From assembly GCA_021234155.1 (NCBI GenBank), contig JAJEKV010000102.1:1542456-1606455 (forward strand): a stretch of DNA of 64,000 bases, read 5' to 3'. Below, piece after piece: positions 47,576 to 59,236 of the stretch. The notes below the pieces were generated by a model. That model had not been told where the DNA came from, did no database searches, and saw only the letters and a list, made by a program, of their open reading frames with translations. Numbering within the stretch: the first letter of the stretch is position 1; each line of letters opens with the position of its first letter. Origin of the DNA: Isoetes taiwanensis (Eukaryota > Streptophyta > Lycopodiopsida > Isoetales > Isoetaceae). Both the position numbers and the translations under genes were made by a program.

Positions 47576-49247
47576 CGTGGACGCCCCTACTCATATACGG
47601 TGCACTCACCAGATATACAAACAGAGTTCATCCCCATACCAGCCCCATGCCGGCTACAGGGCCCTCCACATATCACCGCAACCGTGACGGGTTCCAATTG
47701 GGAAGAGTGAAGGGTCATTTACCCCGCTCCCTCGGGTCTACCTAGCTGCGGAAGCGTAAAACATACATGTCGTGCCTGTATAACATAAGCACATAGCCAC
47801 CTCGAAGGGTGGTCCATCACATCCGCATAAACAAGGTGAGCACAATACATATGGGGAGTTCTACCCAAGGCTCGTACTCAAGGGAATGACCCACGGCTTG
47901 GGTCTCCAGAGATCATTGCGCATGCAATTCATGGCAATGGATTTGGTTGGCATAAGAACATGGCGAGGGGTTGTCCACTCCATCCGCCCCCTCAGGCACA
48001 CTTTGCGCAGTAGGTTGAAAAGTGTTGGGACCCGATCAGAGTTCCGGATGCATAGCGTCAAAGGGCTATTCCCCTCGGGTTCATCCTCCCAGCCCGGATG
48101 GGGCGGTAGGGATCACTCCCTCCGCAGATCTACCTGTCGACTCAAGGTGACTAGAGGGCCACCGCCTTATTCGGACCGAACCCACCGGAAAGTGAACACC
48201 ACTTCACTGGTGTCGAGCCCATGCCTTGCCCACACGCTAGCGGGCAAGCCATCGCACCTAGTCACAATGATCCCCGGTAGGCTTTACACACCCGTAGGGA
48301 TCGCTCAAGAGTCGACAGAACCTCCTTCTCCCACCTCGGCCCCCCTTCACCCACAACCCTTAGGCTCTTGTACACAAAAAGTCGAATCTATTGTGTGCTA
48401 GAGAGGCTAATCTAGGAGCATCTACTACCAAGCTTTAGGTCTCTACCCCCTTCCCAATACAAGGAGTTCATAGAGATACATCATCCACCTACATATCATA
48501 AGAGACTAAAGAACAAGATCTAATCTATATCATAGAGTTAGGTTCTTTAGTTAGAGGTCGGGTATCTAGGGATCTAGAAGGTGTTATGGGCAATTTAATA
48601 GGCTAAACCTACTGATTCTATGACCTAAATAGGGTTTAGACTATCTAACTAGCCAAATACCCCATCCTTGGGTGGCTCCTCCCCACCTGAGCCTCCACCA
48701 TCCCGGCCGAGACGCCAATCAAGGAAAACTAAGGATGCAATTCTCCCAAGCGTAGTTCTGGAGGCGGTTTTGGTCGCTGAGGCAGCCAAAACAGAGTTCT
48801 AAAGCCCTAAAATCGAAAAATTGGGCAAGTTAGGGTTTCCCCCCCTATATAGACAAGGGGGGTTGGTTAGGGTTTCCAATTATCCTCTTTTTGGCATGTG
48901 GGATAATTGGAAATGGGCCCACTTGCCTTTAAGGGCTAGGTGGCCAAAATGTGCACACATGGAAATGTGTGCCTACATTAATGTGTACATTGGAAAATGT
49001 GCACATTAATTGCACCTATGGGTGTGGCCCACTTGGCATGAAGTGTCCACTTGAATGTGTGCCCACATTAATGTGTACATTGGAAAATGTGCACATTAAT
49101 AGTTGCACCTATTTCCTAAGAAGTTGCCCCCTAGGGCTACCCACTGCTACACGCTAGCGCATTATCGCCACCCGTGAGTGGCGGTGCGCTGCGATTTAGG
49201 CAAGACGCAGATACGCCCCGGGGCGATACCGTGGCCGGAACGCCACA
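47576..49247 (-). repeat. LTR between units 4 and 5
   Basis: About 1.67 kb, ending GAACGCCACA. TATA box at 48845-48852. The paired CACATTAATGTG region spans about 48960-49105, where the first palindrome carries one change (CTACATTAATG). Confidence 0.88.
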
Positions 49248-49260
49248 TTCTCCCCACCTT
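49248..49260 (-). other. Polypurine tract, copy 5
   Basis: AAGGTGGGGAGAA on the minus strand, against the 3' LTR of unit 5. Confidence 0.75.
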
Positions 49261-50116
49261 GAATTGATGCCGCCCCAGAAAGATCGGGGTCTCCCACCTT
49301 GGGATCAACCTAACCTCGCAATCAACCTCGATACATAATGATAACTACCATAATCCCTACACATTTATTAAGATTACCTTAAGGTAATATTTTTAGGACA
49401 TTATCACAACATTATATTATGAAATACTTAGCACTTCATAACATCATTAAAACAAAGGTTACCCAATAATTCACTTAACATGACAATTAAGTTTATCAAA
49501 ATTAAAATTAACGTCCGAGGTTTTCTTCATTCCTTGCAACACATTCAAACAAAATTTGTGTTGCAAGTCTTCGTAGCTTCGACCTCCTTGCCCTCCGGGA
49601 GCTTATTGGCCTCACAGGTCGACACTACGCTAGTACCATTTAATTATTAATAAAATTTTGGTTATATGGTGACCACCCCACCTATCTACATGGATGCATG
49701 GCTAATCTCCCGCGAGGGAAGAGGGTGAATCTTCCATTATGGCCGTGGAGACAAATATATGCCTATATGCCGCTCATGCCTACACCCTAGTTGCCCAAAT
49801 GGGAGGATAGGTCCTTCCCCGTGATATGGGGCGTGAAGGCCCCGATTCCTCCTATCAAAGCATATATGGGGCTAGAGGTGCTTTTCCTATCAGTGCATTC
49901 CTTCATGACCTCCTTTCTTCGAGGTCGCCTACTTAAGTGGGACGTAGTAGACTTTCTAATCTACCTTCCACTCGCCCAAAAGAAAAACGCGTCATGCCTA
50001 CATTGACATTGCACCACGCCCTAGAGATCACCGTAGTGGTCCCATCATCGGTAACAACGCATGCACCCCCTACTAAGCATAGGTTGCATGCGAGATTAAT
50101 CTTAATTACACAAGAA
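49261..50116 (-). other. 3' non-coding region, copy 5
   Basis: Conserved approximately 850-base stretch, AT-rich around 49330-49660, with no credible ORF in the sense direction. Confidence 0.65.
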
Positions 50117-53100
50117 TTAACCTACACAAATCGACATGCCCGAGCCGATTTCTTCGAGATGACCTTGCCGCCCCATTGCTCCATAAACTGTGGATACCGC
50201 TTTACTAAATCTTTCTTAAGTACCCACGCCGCGTCTTCCACCGGTAAGTGTTTCCACTTGACCAAATACCGGAGGAATTCTCGATCTCCTCGCTTTTCTT
50301 GAAAGCTTTATCAAGAATCAATTTCGAACTATTTCCAAAATGCTCCTCCGTCATTTCCAACAATGTTGAGAATCCAAGACTTCGCCCGATTTGGAGTATG
50401 CTTCTTCAACAAACTCACGTGGAAGACCTTATGAATCTTTAGGTGTGCCGGGCAAGTCTAGCTTGTAGGATTGATTACCTACCCTCTTGACTATTCTCGA
50501 AGGTCCAGCCCACCTTGGAGCAAGCTTCTTGCAATTCCGATCCCGAAGCCACCGCTTCACCTTGATCTTGAGCCAAACATCATCTCCAACTTTGAACTCT
50601 CTTATCGCTCGATGCTTGTCTACGATGCTCTTCGACGACTTCTTGCTGCTAGCTAGATAACCCTCGAACTTCTTCCACAAGCCGCTTCATATCGCCAACA
50701 TCTGCCGCGAAACTTCCACTTTTGACACGGGTTGTGCCAAGTATCCGAGTTAGGCAATCGATAGCCGTAATTGATCATAAACGGCGACATTTGGGATGAT
50801 TCCCGCTTGGTGCTATTGTATGCAAATTCCACCAAGTGAATAAATTCTTCCCACATACTTTGCTTATTCCGCATATAGTTTCGTAGCATGTCCTCTAAAA
50901 ATCCTGTTGGTCCGCCTCCGTCCGCCATCCGTCTGAGGATGATATGCCGTGCTCATGGATAGCTTCGCCGGATTGTCGCAAAGAGGTCTTGCCAAAAGGC
51001 GCATGAACTTCGGATCCCTCGGGTTTGAGATGATCTCCCTTGGCATGCCATGAAGCCTCAAGATCTCTTTGGTGAAGAGCTTTGTCAGTATCCATAGTCA
51101 GACTCGTGGTCCCGCAAGGCACAAAATGTGCCATCTTAGACAACTTGTCGACCACTACCATCAAGGCATCCTTCCCTCTTGTCGTTCTTGGGAGTCCCGT
51201 GATGAAATCCATGCCGATTACCTCCCACTTAGCGTTTGGCACCGCTAATGGCTCCAATGCCCCTGGAATTCGAAGTCGCTCCGCCTTTGTCCGCTGACAT
51301 AGCCGGCATTCCTTGATGTAGCGAGCCACCGCTTTCTTCATTCCTGGCCAATAATAGGCTGCAGACTTTTGAAATATATGTTTTCATGAATCCCGCATGG
51401 CCAGCTATTGGGCTGTTGTTCAATGTGTCGTGGAGGATCAATTTCCTTACACCCTGATGATTCGGCACGCACAACTTGTTCTTATGGTATAACAAAGGCC
51501 TTCCTTCTTAAAATGCTTAAAGGCCTCCCGCTCCCTTATCTATTCTAGCCTCCCTAGAGAGACTTGCCCATACTTCCTTGAAATCCACGCCCGCTGGCAA
51601 GGACTCTTCAATCTTTTTACCAAAGTCGCCGGAGATCGCCGAAATTGCATTGCAATGCACTCTAGTTGTCGATGCCTTGAAAGCGCATCCGCTACCACAT
51701 TGAGCTTCCCCGGCTTGTAGACTATATCAAAAAGTCGTACTCTTCAAGGAACTCCATCCACCTTCTCTCGCCTCGGGTTGAGGTGTGGTTGCGTTAATAC
51801 ATATTGGAGGCTCGGTGGTCTCAGATCCAACCGAACTTCCTTCCCAAAAGGTAGTGCCTCCAAATTCTTAATGCCCCGACAACCGCAAGCAATTCTTGAT
51901 CGTCGCGTGGGGCGCGTGTTTGGCCGCTCATCTTCCCGGAATCATACGCTACCACAGCTCTTTCTTGCATAAGCACCGCACCTGTAGCTATCTTACTCGC
52001 GTCGGCCGCTACAAGCTTATCTTTCTCCGGGTCCGCAGGTTAAGATCGGGCTGTTGTTAAAGCTTCCTTCAACAATTCAAACCCTCGCTTTGGGCTTTCT
52101 TGTGCCAATGCTCGCCCAATCTTTCACTTTCTCCGCCCGTCAAGTCCGTTAGCTGGGCTGCTATCTTGGCAAAGTTCTTCACGAACTTCCTCAGTAGTAC
52201 CACTAGGCCGAGAAAACTTCGACTTCATGCACATTCTTCGCGCCGCCAATCAATGATCGCTTCAATCTTCGCAGATCCGCCGAGATGCCTTCACCGATAT
52301 GACATGCCCTAGATACTCTACCTTCTCTCGCGGCGGCACTGGCAACTTCGACAACTTACGCATAACCGGTGCCTCTTCAACTTCTCCAAAGACTCTTCTC
52401 AAGTGTTGTACATGCTCTTCAAGGGATCTGCTATACACCAAAATGTCATCAAAGAAAACAATCACAAAGGTGTCTAAGAACTCCCCAAGATGTCGCTCAT
52501 GAGCCTCATGAACGCTATGGGGCATTCGATAAGCCGAAGGGCATTACTGAATTCATAGTGCCCATACCGCTGCTTAAAGGCGGTCTTATGGATATCTTCT
52601 TCCTTTATCCTGATCCGATGATAACCCTCGATCTTAAGTCGATTTTGGAGAAGATCTTTGCATCTTGGAGCTGATCCATCAAGTCATCCGATCCGGGGGC
52701 GCATTTGTTCTTAATGGTGTGCTTGTTCAACCGCCTATAGTCTATGCACATCCTTAAATCGCCATCCTTCTTCTTAACGAAGAGAATGGGCGCCCAAATG
52801 GCGTAAAACACTAGGTCTAATAAAACCTAGGTCAAGCAGCTCCTCGCAACTCGCTTCTTTAGCTCCGGCAATTCCTGGGTTGTCATTCTATATGGAGCCT
52901 TGCTCGTTGGCTTTGTTCCCGGGTTCGAGTGCAATCTCGCACTCAACTCCCCCTATAGGGAGGAAGCTGCTTGATCTCATCCGGAAAGAGATCATGGAAC
53001 TCCGCGATCAACTTAGCTACTTGCTTCGCAACTTGTCGAGCACCTTGTCTTCTTTGCTTCCTTCCCGATTCCGCTCACTAATCTCAAGCTTGAAGATGTA

Positions 53101-54845
53101 TGCCACCGCCTCGCTCTTGATGCACTTGAACAGTCTCTTAGAAGACATGCACCGCATGATGGGGACAACTTCTTTACCTGCGGATTTCAATGATCTTGCC
53201 GTTCGAGGCGTTGGAAGGTCACTTTCCGCTTTCCCACATCGATAATGGCCCCTGCTGGCCCAAGGTACTCCATTCCTATGATCAAGTCATACTTGCCAAT
53301 GCCCATTACTTCTGCCCCCATCTGGATATTAATCCCTGGCAAGTCGATGTCGAAGTTAATTCTCTTGCCCGCCGTCTGCCTCACTGCACCACTTGCTAAG
53401 ACAACGGGTTTTGGCTTTGACTTTAGCGGCTTCAACTTCAACATTTGAACCATTCTGGGGGATGCAAAGTTATGGCTACTTCCTGAGTCTATCAAGACTA
53501 TGAAGGACTTGGCCTTGGCCTTCCCTACTGTGGAAATTACCTTATATACCGCTCTCTCTTGCTCAGATTCTATTGCGGCAAAGATATGACACTCACCCTC
53601 AATGTAGTGGCGGGCTTCTTTGCGTCGTCGTCGGTGAGGCGCCCCAATCTCCCAACTCGCTAGAGCTGCACTCATGACGTAGGGGCGGTTCTTTGTCCTA
53701 TGGCCTGGTCGAAGCACACGAAATTGACTACTTTTTTATGCACTCCTGCCTCTTTTCCTTGGGCATCGCCTGCAAAAAGGATCGTACTGCTTTGGAGTAG
53801 TTTGACCCCTCCTGCTTGTCCTTGAAGGACACCTGCTTCTTCTCCTGCTGCTTCCCCTGGTTTCCACCATGTGGGGCTCTAGCCGGGCACTGGACCCGGA
53901 TTTGCCACGGGGCTATAGCTTCATGTCACCTTGCCTTTATCACGGAAATCTGGCGCTGTACGCCTGCTATTCGAGGTCCCGCCCTACAAGCTTATAGCCT
54001 TGGACTGCGCCGATCTTGTCCTAGGGTTTATTGCTCTCACAAGCTTATGGATCTCCTCATTCAAATTTCTCGATATAGCTTTCCCTTTGCATGCTTCTCT
54101 CCCAACTTCGCACATACAAAACCTTAGCCTCATGAATTCCTCCGTATATTTACGGACTGATTTGTTTCCTGTTGGAGCCTATAGAACTGCCAGATCATCT
54201 TTGGACTTATGTTCCCTTGAACGTAATGGCGCTTTGAAGGCTTTTTGCAAACTTCTTGAACTTACAAGCATCCCCGCTTAAGCCATGTGCCTTTGCATAA
54301 CCCTTCCACCAAATCCGTCGCGGCTCCCTTCAAGTTGGTCATTTGCCACTCTTCCTTTGTCTTTATCCTTCATGCCATAAGCATTGCGTACTCACTCATC
54401 TCGTCCCAGCCATGCCTCTCGCTTCCAATCCCCACCTGTTCTCCCCGAGAACTTCCGATTCAAGACCTTCCATACATTGCCCAAGGGAATCTACCTTCTT
54501 TCGTAGTCGAGGCCCCGTGTCCCTTTGTCGCTCATCCGGGGTGTTTCTCCGCCTTCCCTCTTCGTGTTCCTTTGCCTTCCATCCGTTCGGTCCCCGGCCT
54601 GCTCTTCCTCTTCCTTGAGGTCCGAGTCCGAAATTCGAGCTTGAGTCGGAGGAATCCGAGCTGGGGGATCTCCTTCTCTTGCTCCTCTTCTTGTCCCTTC
54701 CTCGTTTCCCTCGAAGCTGATGCTTGTGGCAATTGAGCATTGCCCACCCACCCTCATTCTCCTTGTGCGGCTAATAGAGCCTTTATCTGTTCAAGGTCCG
54801 GCCCTCATCTCGGGATATCTCCTCCTCCGGGGTCATGGGTTCCAT
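50117..54845 (-). pseudogene. gag-pol: Gag-pol, copy 5 (frame breaks, several long clean pieces)
   Basis: Spans about 1575 codons. Clean pieces: protease region 53187-53717 (176 codons, [12 protein letters not shown]), integrase zinc-binding to catalytic core 50895-51341 ([19 protein letters not shown]), and MWEEFIHLVEFAYNS near 50830. The chromodomain near 50150-50310 shows YLVKWKHLP, with one cage-type Trp in VKW, but shifts frame. The end is the same stop as in copies 2 and 3. Confidence 0.82.
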
Positions 54846-55118
54846 TTCTTCAAATAAGTTCCTTTGCCTGGGTGGTCTCAGGGGGTCTGTTTCTTCCCTA
54901 AGGTCTTGGCGTTGTCGCCTGAGCCTAGGCCTCTAACCGCATACACAAGTAATTCATGGCTATATGGTTAGTTTTACTTGTTCCTCGCATTGTTTATGGT
55001 TTGTTGGCATAATTGTGGGAGTAAAATATATCAACAAAACATTTAAAGTGCAAATGTAGATTATATTCATATATTATATAATATTTTAGTACAAAAAGTC
55101 TCCTGATCAAGAGTCTAA

Positions 55119-56642
55119 CTAGTCTTGAAATCACGGTAAGACGGGTTGTCCTCAAGGAACTTTTTTAACTTGGGCCGCCCCTACCGAAAGTGACCCAAGT
55201 TCCCTGATGATGCTTGCCGACGAGCCTCCCCCTGTATGGCTCTCACCAGGTCTTCTACCCCTGCGGGTTTGATGTAAGGGCCGCAGATCCTTCGCCAATC
55301 TACCGACGACGGTGGGGTATGGCGGTCGAAGAGGTCAAGTGCTATTGTCCTCTTGACTAAGACAAACATAGTCGGCGTTTGTTGCTATTCGAGCATGCCT
55401 CGCCAAGCCCGAGTGCAATCGGCATGAACACTCCTTCTTCACCTCTCGGGACTGAACTTGCGGTGTATTACCGCTATTCTCCCATCCATCGCTAGCGGCA
55501 AGTAGTACCCGAGCGACACGTTGCGTTGTGTCGCCCGGCTTTTCTCGCTTGTTTGGCCTCCGGCTACGGTCGCCCGGCAGATCGTCGACCTCAATTTCCA
55601 GCCACTCCTCAGAGTCTTCAATTGTGCGGTCGAGCCTCCCGAGGACGATTCCTTCTCCTTTTGGCGGGGGTGGTGTCGGCGATTCCGGCATTAGGATGCT
55701 CGTGGTCTTCCCACCTGATCCCCATCTCTGTTTGGAGGGCGCAGGAACTCCTCCTGCCGCTGGCGCCTCCTGCCGCCATCATTTGCCCGATGCTTTGCTT
55801 TGTAGGCCCCGGATATCGGAGGTCGTCTCCCACATGTAGGTGTCGGCCTCCCTCACTTGAAGCTGAAAGTCCGGAGGCTCCCCCTGGACGATGAAGTCGT
55901 CCATGTCGGTCCGGGCCGCAGCTGGTGGAGCAGCTTCGTCCAACCTCGAGCTCCCTCTCCCCGCATTGAAGGTTCGGATGTCGCCGAGGAGTAGATACTC
56001 CTCTCCGCTGATGATGATAGGGGCTAGGCTTGTGATGCCTAGCCCGAGTGGGGAGCAACTCATGCCCCCCCCGCTCTGCTTTCGAAATTGATCACCTCCT
56101 GCTTGGCGCCGTTCTTCGCCCTCGAAATGAAGCTCCGTGTATCCTTCGTTGTCCCATTCCTCTTCATCCTCTCTTGCTTCCCTCCTTCGTTGATACCGCA
56201 ACAAAGATTCCGCTTCTTCCTTACCTTCGCTATGGGGTCTACCTCCATCGGAGGGATAGAGGTTGCCCCCATCGGGTTCCCTATGATGGGATAAGAAGAT
56301 GGCTAGGGCTGCGGTGTAAGAGAAGTACTTGGTCCTATTGGTCGTCAGACCATGTAGTCAGCAGCCTCCAAGGCCTTGTTAGTCAAGTACTTGGCGATGT
56401 TGGGGACATCGCCCAAGGTTTGAAGGGATGGGCGGGAACGGTATCCTATGCAAGGGGGGACTTGGACAAGGGAAGGTCCTACCTTAGCTTGAAATTCCGC
56501 TAGCACCCCGCCTATATGCTTGGGTTGCATTTAGCGGGCTTGATGTCGATTTCTTTCCCAAAGACTTGGAAGATGTCGTTGACATCCGCCTCGGCGAAGA
56601 TGGGCACCGGGCGCCGACCATCGCCCAAGTCAGCAGGGCCAT
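55119..56642 (-). pseudogene. ORF2, copy 5 (frame broken)
   Basis: The same layout as copy 1 is kept. Useful readable stretches are the acidic segment near 56120-56180 (DNEGYTELHF-like) and TDMDDFIVQGEPPDF near 55880-55915. Copies 1 and 5 together would give the best consensus of this unknown protein. Confidence 0.6.
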
Positions 56643-56748
56643 TGATCTAACAAAGAAGGGAGTATCAAACGGATGCGGTTCGGGGAGCTGAAAGATCGCC
56701 TAAGCAAAGGGAGAGCAAATTTGCGTGGTGCCAATTGAGAAATGGGGA

Positions 56749-56759
56749 CTTATTTATAG
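56749..56759 (-). promoter_or_regulatory. TATA box of ORF2, copy 5
   Basis: CTATAAATAAG about 107 bases upstream of the ORF2 start. Confidence 0.5.
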
Positions 56760-56937
56760 AAAAGGGGAAACCTTAATTTTTGGATGACCTAGAATTTACT
56801 GAGATTAGGCAATTCTGGCCTATTAAGGGATGCAATTGCAAGTTTGAAGACTATTTCTAGGGTTTGAGCATGCTAAGGACAACTACTGAACCTATTGTAC
56901 AATTTGGAGATCATTTGGTGAAGAAATGAGATGCGAG

Positions 56938-57206
56938 GTTCTCACGCTGCGCCTGCACCGATTTTTGAGAATGTCGAAATCTCGTCCGGCGCGACGTGTG
57001 AGACATGGGTCCTAATTGGGCTAGGCTTACTCAATTTAAGTGATCTAAGGCTGTAATTCCACTAAACTCATCGAAAGTTAGGCAGAATTGACCCCTTACT
57101 TAGTCGATTTGGAGCTGTTTTTGGGCATTTTTAACATGGTCTCACACGCTATGCGCCCGGCCCGATTTTGAGATTCTAGAAATCATTCCGGCGCGGCGTG
57201 TGAGAC
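56938..57206. repeat. Palindrome pair upstream of ORF2, copy 5
   Basis: Copies at 56938-57004 and 57139-57206, both with good right arms and GAATGT- and GATTCTA-type centres, in the same order as copy 1. Confidence 0.8.
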
Positions 57207-57349
57207 ATCGCCTCAATTTTGCTCAAAGCTCCAATTCAATTAAAACAAAAGCTAGGGATCGATATCTTAACCTATTTAAACAGGGTTTGACACTTTATTT
57301 ACACAAAAATTTCTTTATATTAACAAAATTTTCCAGTTATTTACAAAAT

Positions 57350-58591
57350 TCAAGGGCGTTCTCCCTTGATGTGCCTGGCAAGATACATATCCCCCCTCAT
57401 GAGGGTAACCCTCTTTCGCGCACCGTGCAGGCGTTGAGTCTTCAAAATGCTTTACTATATTCGCCTTGACGCCTCCCAAACACAACAAAGATCTCGTCGG
57501 TCACGCGCATGTCTGTGTTATATTCTTGCATAACTTCGCGGACCAAACGTTGAAACGGTGCCCGGGGGATCAAGAGTCCGTAGCTCCTCTGGAAGTGCCG
57601 GATTTCCTTGAGGGCTCTGTTCTCCAACTTCTTCTTGCCGGCCCGCTTCTTTCCTGGTGCTCTGGGAGGCTTGGGCTTTGGTGGAGGGCCGGATGTCGAC
57701 TCTTAAATCGGGTGTCCGCCTTCAATCGTTCTCACCCCTGTCTCGGTAATAGGCATTGTAGGCCTCCCACTTAGCCATGTAAGCGTTGTGCTCCTTGATC
57801 CTCTTCGATGAACCTTGGCCGGTCTATCACATATGCCTCCCGTTGTGGCCGTGGGGCCTTGACCCTATCCCACGTCGGGAACGGTGGGGGCTTCGCCACC
57901 TGCCCGGCCTCCTCCTGCTCTTGGGCTGTCTGCTCCGGGACCTCTTCCTCTACGACCGGGGGCTTTGAAGAGCTTGCCCCGTCTGCGCCCGGCACGTAGT
58001 CTTGGTCCGAGTCGTCGGTGGAAGGCGGGTCTCTTCGCCTGATGGTTCGATTGATTACGGGACCCGTCGCTTCGCCTGCCGACCTTCACAACTTTCCTGC
58101 TTTTGCTGCCTTGATGGCTTTGGCCTTTCTCTTCTTGACCCGGCGTGTACGTGGTGGTCGTCTTCCGACTCTTAGATCCCTCTTTGCTCGGTTCGTTCTT
58201 TAGCTTCATACTTATGGGCGTGCAAGATCGGCTTCTTCATCGGGGGTGAGCCGGTATTCTTGCTCTCTTCTCTCCCTTGCTCCTCACGAGTGTGGGTCTC
58301 GTGCGAGTGTTGCTCCTCGGCTATTGGCTGCCACATGCGCTCCTTGGCTCCACGGTCCTCTCCTCCTCCATTTGGATGTCTTCTAGGATTTGATGCATGA
58401 TGTGCAGCGGGTCGTGCGTCTATGATCTCGGTGTGAATTCGCTCGATCCCAGATCCTGCATCTTAAACTCGAAGAGGAATCGCCTTCGGAAGAGGCGTTC
58501 TTGTAGGACCCTCTGAAAGAGGCCGGAACCCCATTTGGATGATTAAACGGCGAGGAGCTTCCTTCTTGATCTGTTTTGTGCGGGCCATCAT
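57350..58591 (-). pseudogene. ORF1 histone-H3-like, copy 5 (few frame breaks)
   Basis: Start MMARTKQ is kept, then damaged. Linker 57840-58020 is base-for-base like copy 1. The fold segment from ALKEIRHFQ to NTDMRVTDE is intact at about 57500-57620, and a break follows at the LQEAAEA helix, whose codons contain a CTG/CAG word. Confidence 0.82.
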
Positions 58592-58693
58592 TTGCTTTGC
58601 CGTCGATGGAGCTAAAGCGCGAAAAGATCGCCTTTGATGATCCGCAGCGAAGTTCTAGGGAAGAACAGGAAAAATGGGGGGGGGGGTCTAGGT

Positions 58694-58703
58694 CTATTTA
58701 TAG
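58694..58703 (-). promoter_or_regulatory. TATA box of ORF1, copy 5
   Basis: CTATAAATAG about 103 bases upstream of the ORF1 start. Confidence 0.5.
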
Positions 58704-58775
58704 GGGTCAAGTTTTAGGTCAACTGTTAAACTACCTTTTTGGGTTGTCTAAAGCACCTAAAACACCTAATTAAAA

Positions 58776-59031
58776 GATCTCACGTTATGCCCGCCCGGTT
58801 TCGAAAATGTCGAAATCATCTCCGCGGACGTGTGAGAGACATGGTGGGGTCCACTATTAAATTAACATGTAACATGCTAAATCTACTGATTCTTAGCTTA
58901 AAATTAGAATTATCAAGTTATTTTAATTGTATTTTACAATTTTTTGTGTCAAAATTTTTTTTTTGTCTCACACGTTGCGCCCAGCCCGATTTCGAGATTC
59001 TAGAAATCTGTCCTGGCGCGACGTGTGAGAC
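58776..59031. repeat. Palindrome pair upstream of ORF1, copy 5
   Basis: The second copy (58965-59031) is the cleanest of its type: both 17-base arms and the GATTTC/GAAATC inner stem are intact. The first (58776-58840) is damaged. Confidence 0.8.
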
Positions 59032-59224
59032 CACCCTACTTTTTGGATGTTGGCTCATCAATTTTTAATCTTTTTACATTTTTATTCATTTTAACTGTTA
59101 CTAGCTTAGCATACTACAAAAATGAGAAAAAAAATTTCTCATTTTTTTCGAGGTTTGAGGATCCTATCAAGTTAGTGCTCTTTGGGAACATGGCGATGCT
59201 TTGCTCTTGGTCTCCAAGAACATA

Positions 59225-59235
59225 GCTCGATACCA
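59225..59235 (-). other. Primer binding site of the outermost unit
   Basis: Minus strand TGGTATCGAGC one base inside the LTR edge. It matches the initiator-Met site apart from a lost base at the CAG word. Confidence 0.7.
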
Positions 59236-59236
59236 C

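Noticed and set aside
12620-54845. Repeat-induced point mutation as cause of copy damage
   Set aside because: That process gives C-to-T changes. Here T-to-C at CTG words and small indels dominate, in patches.
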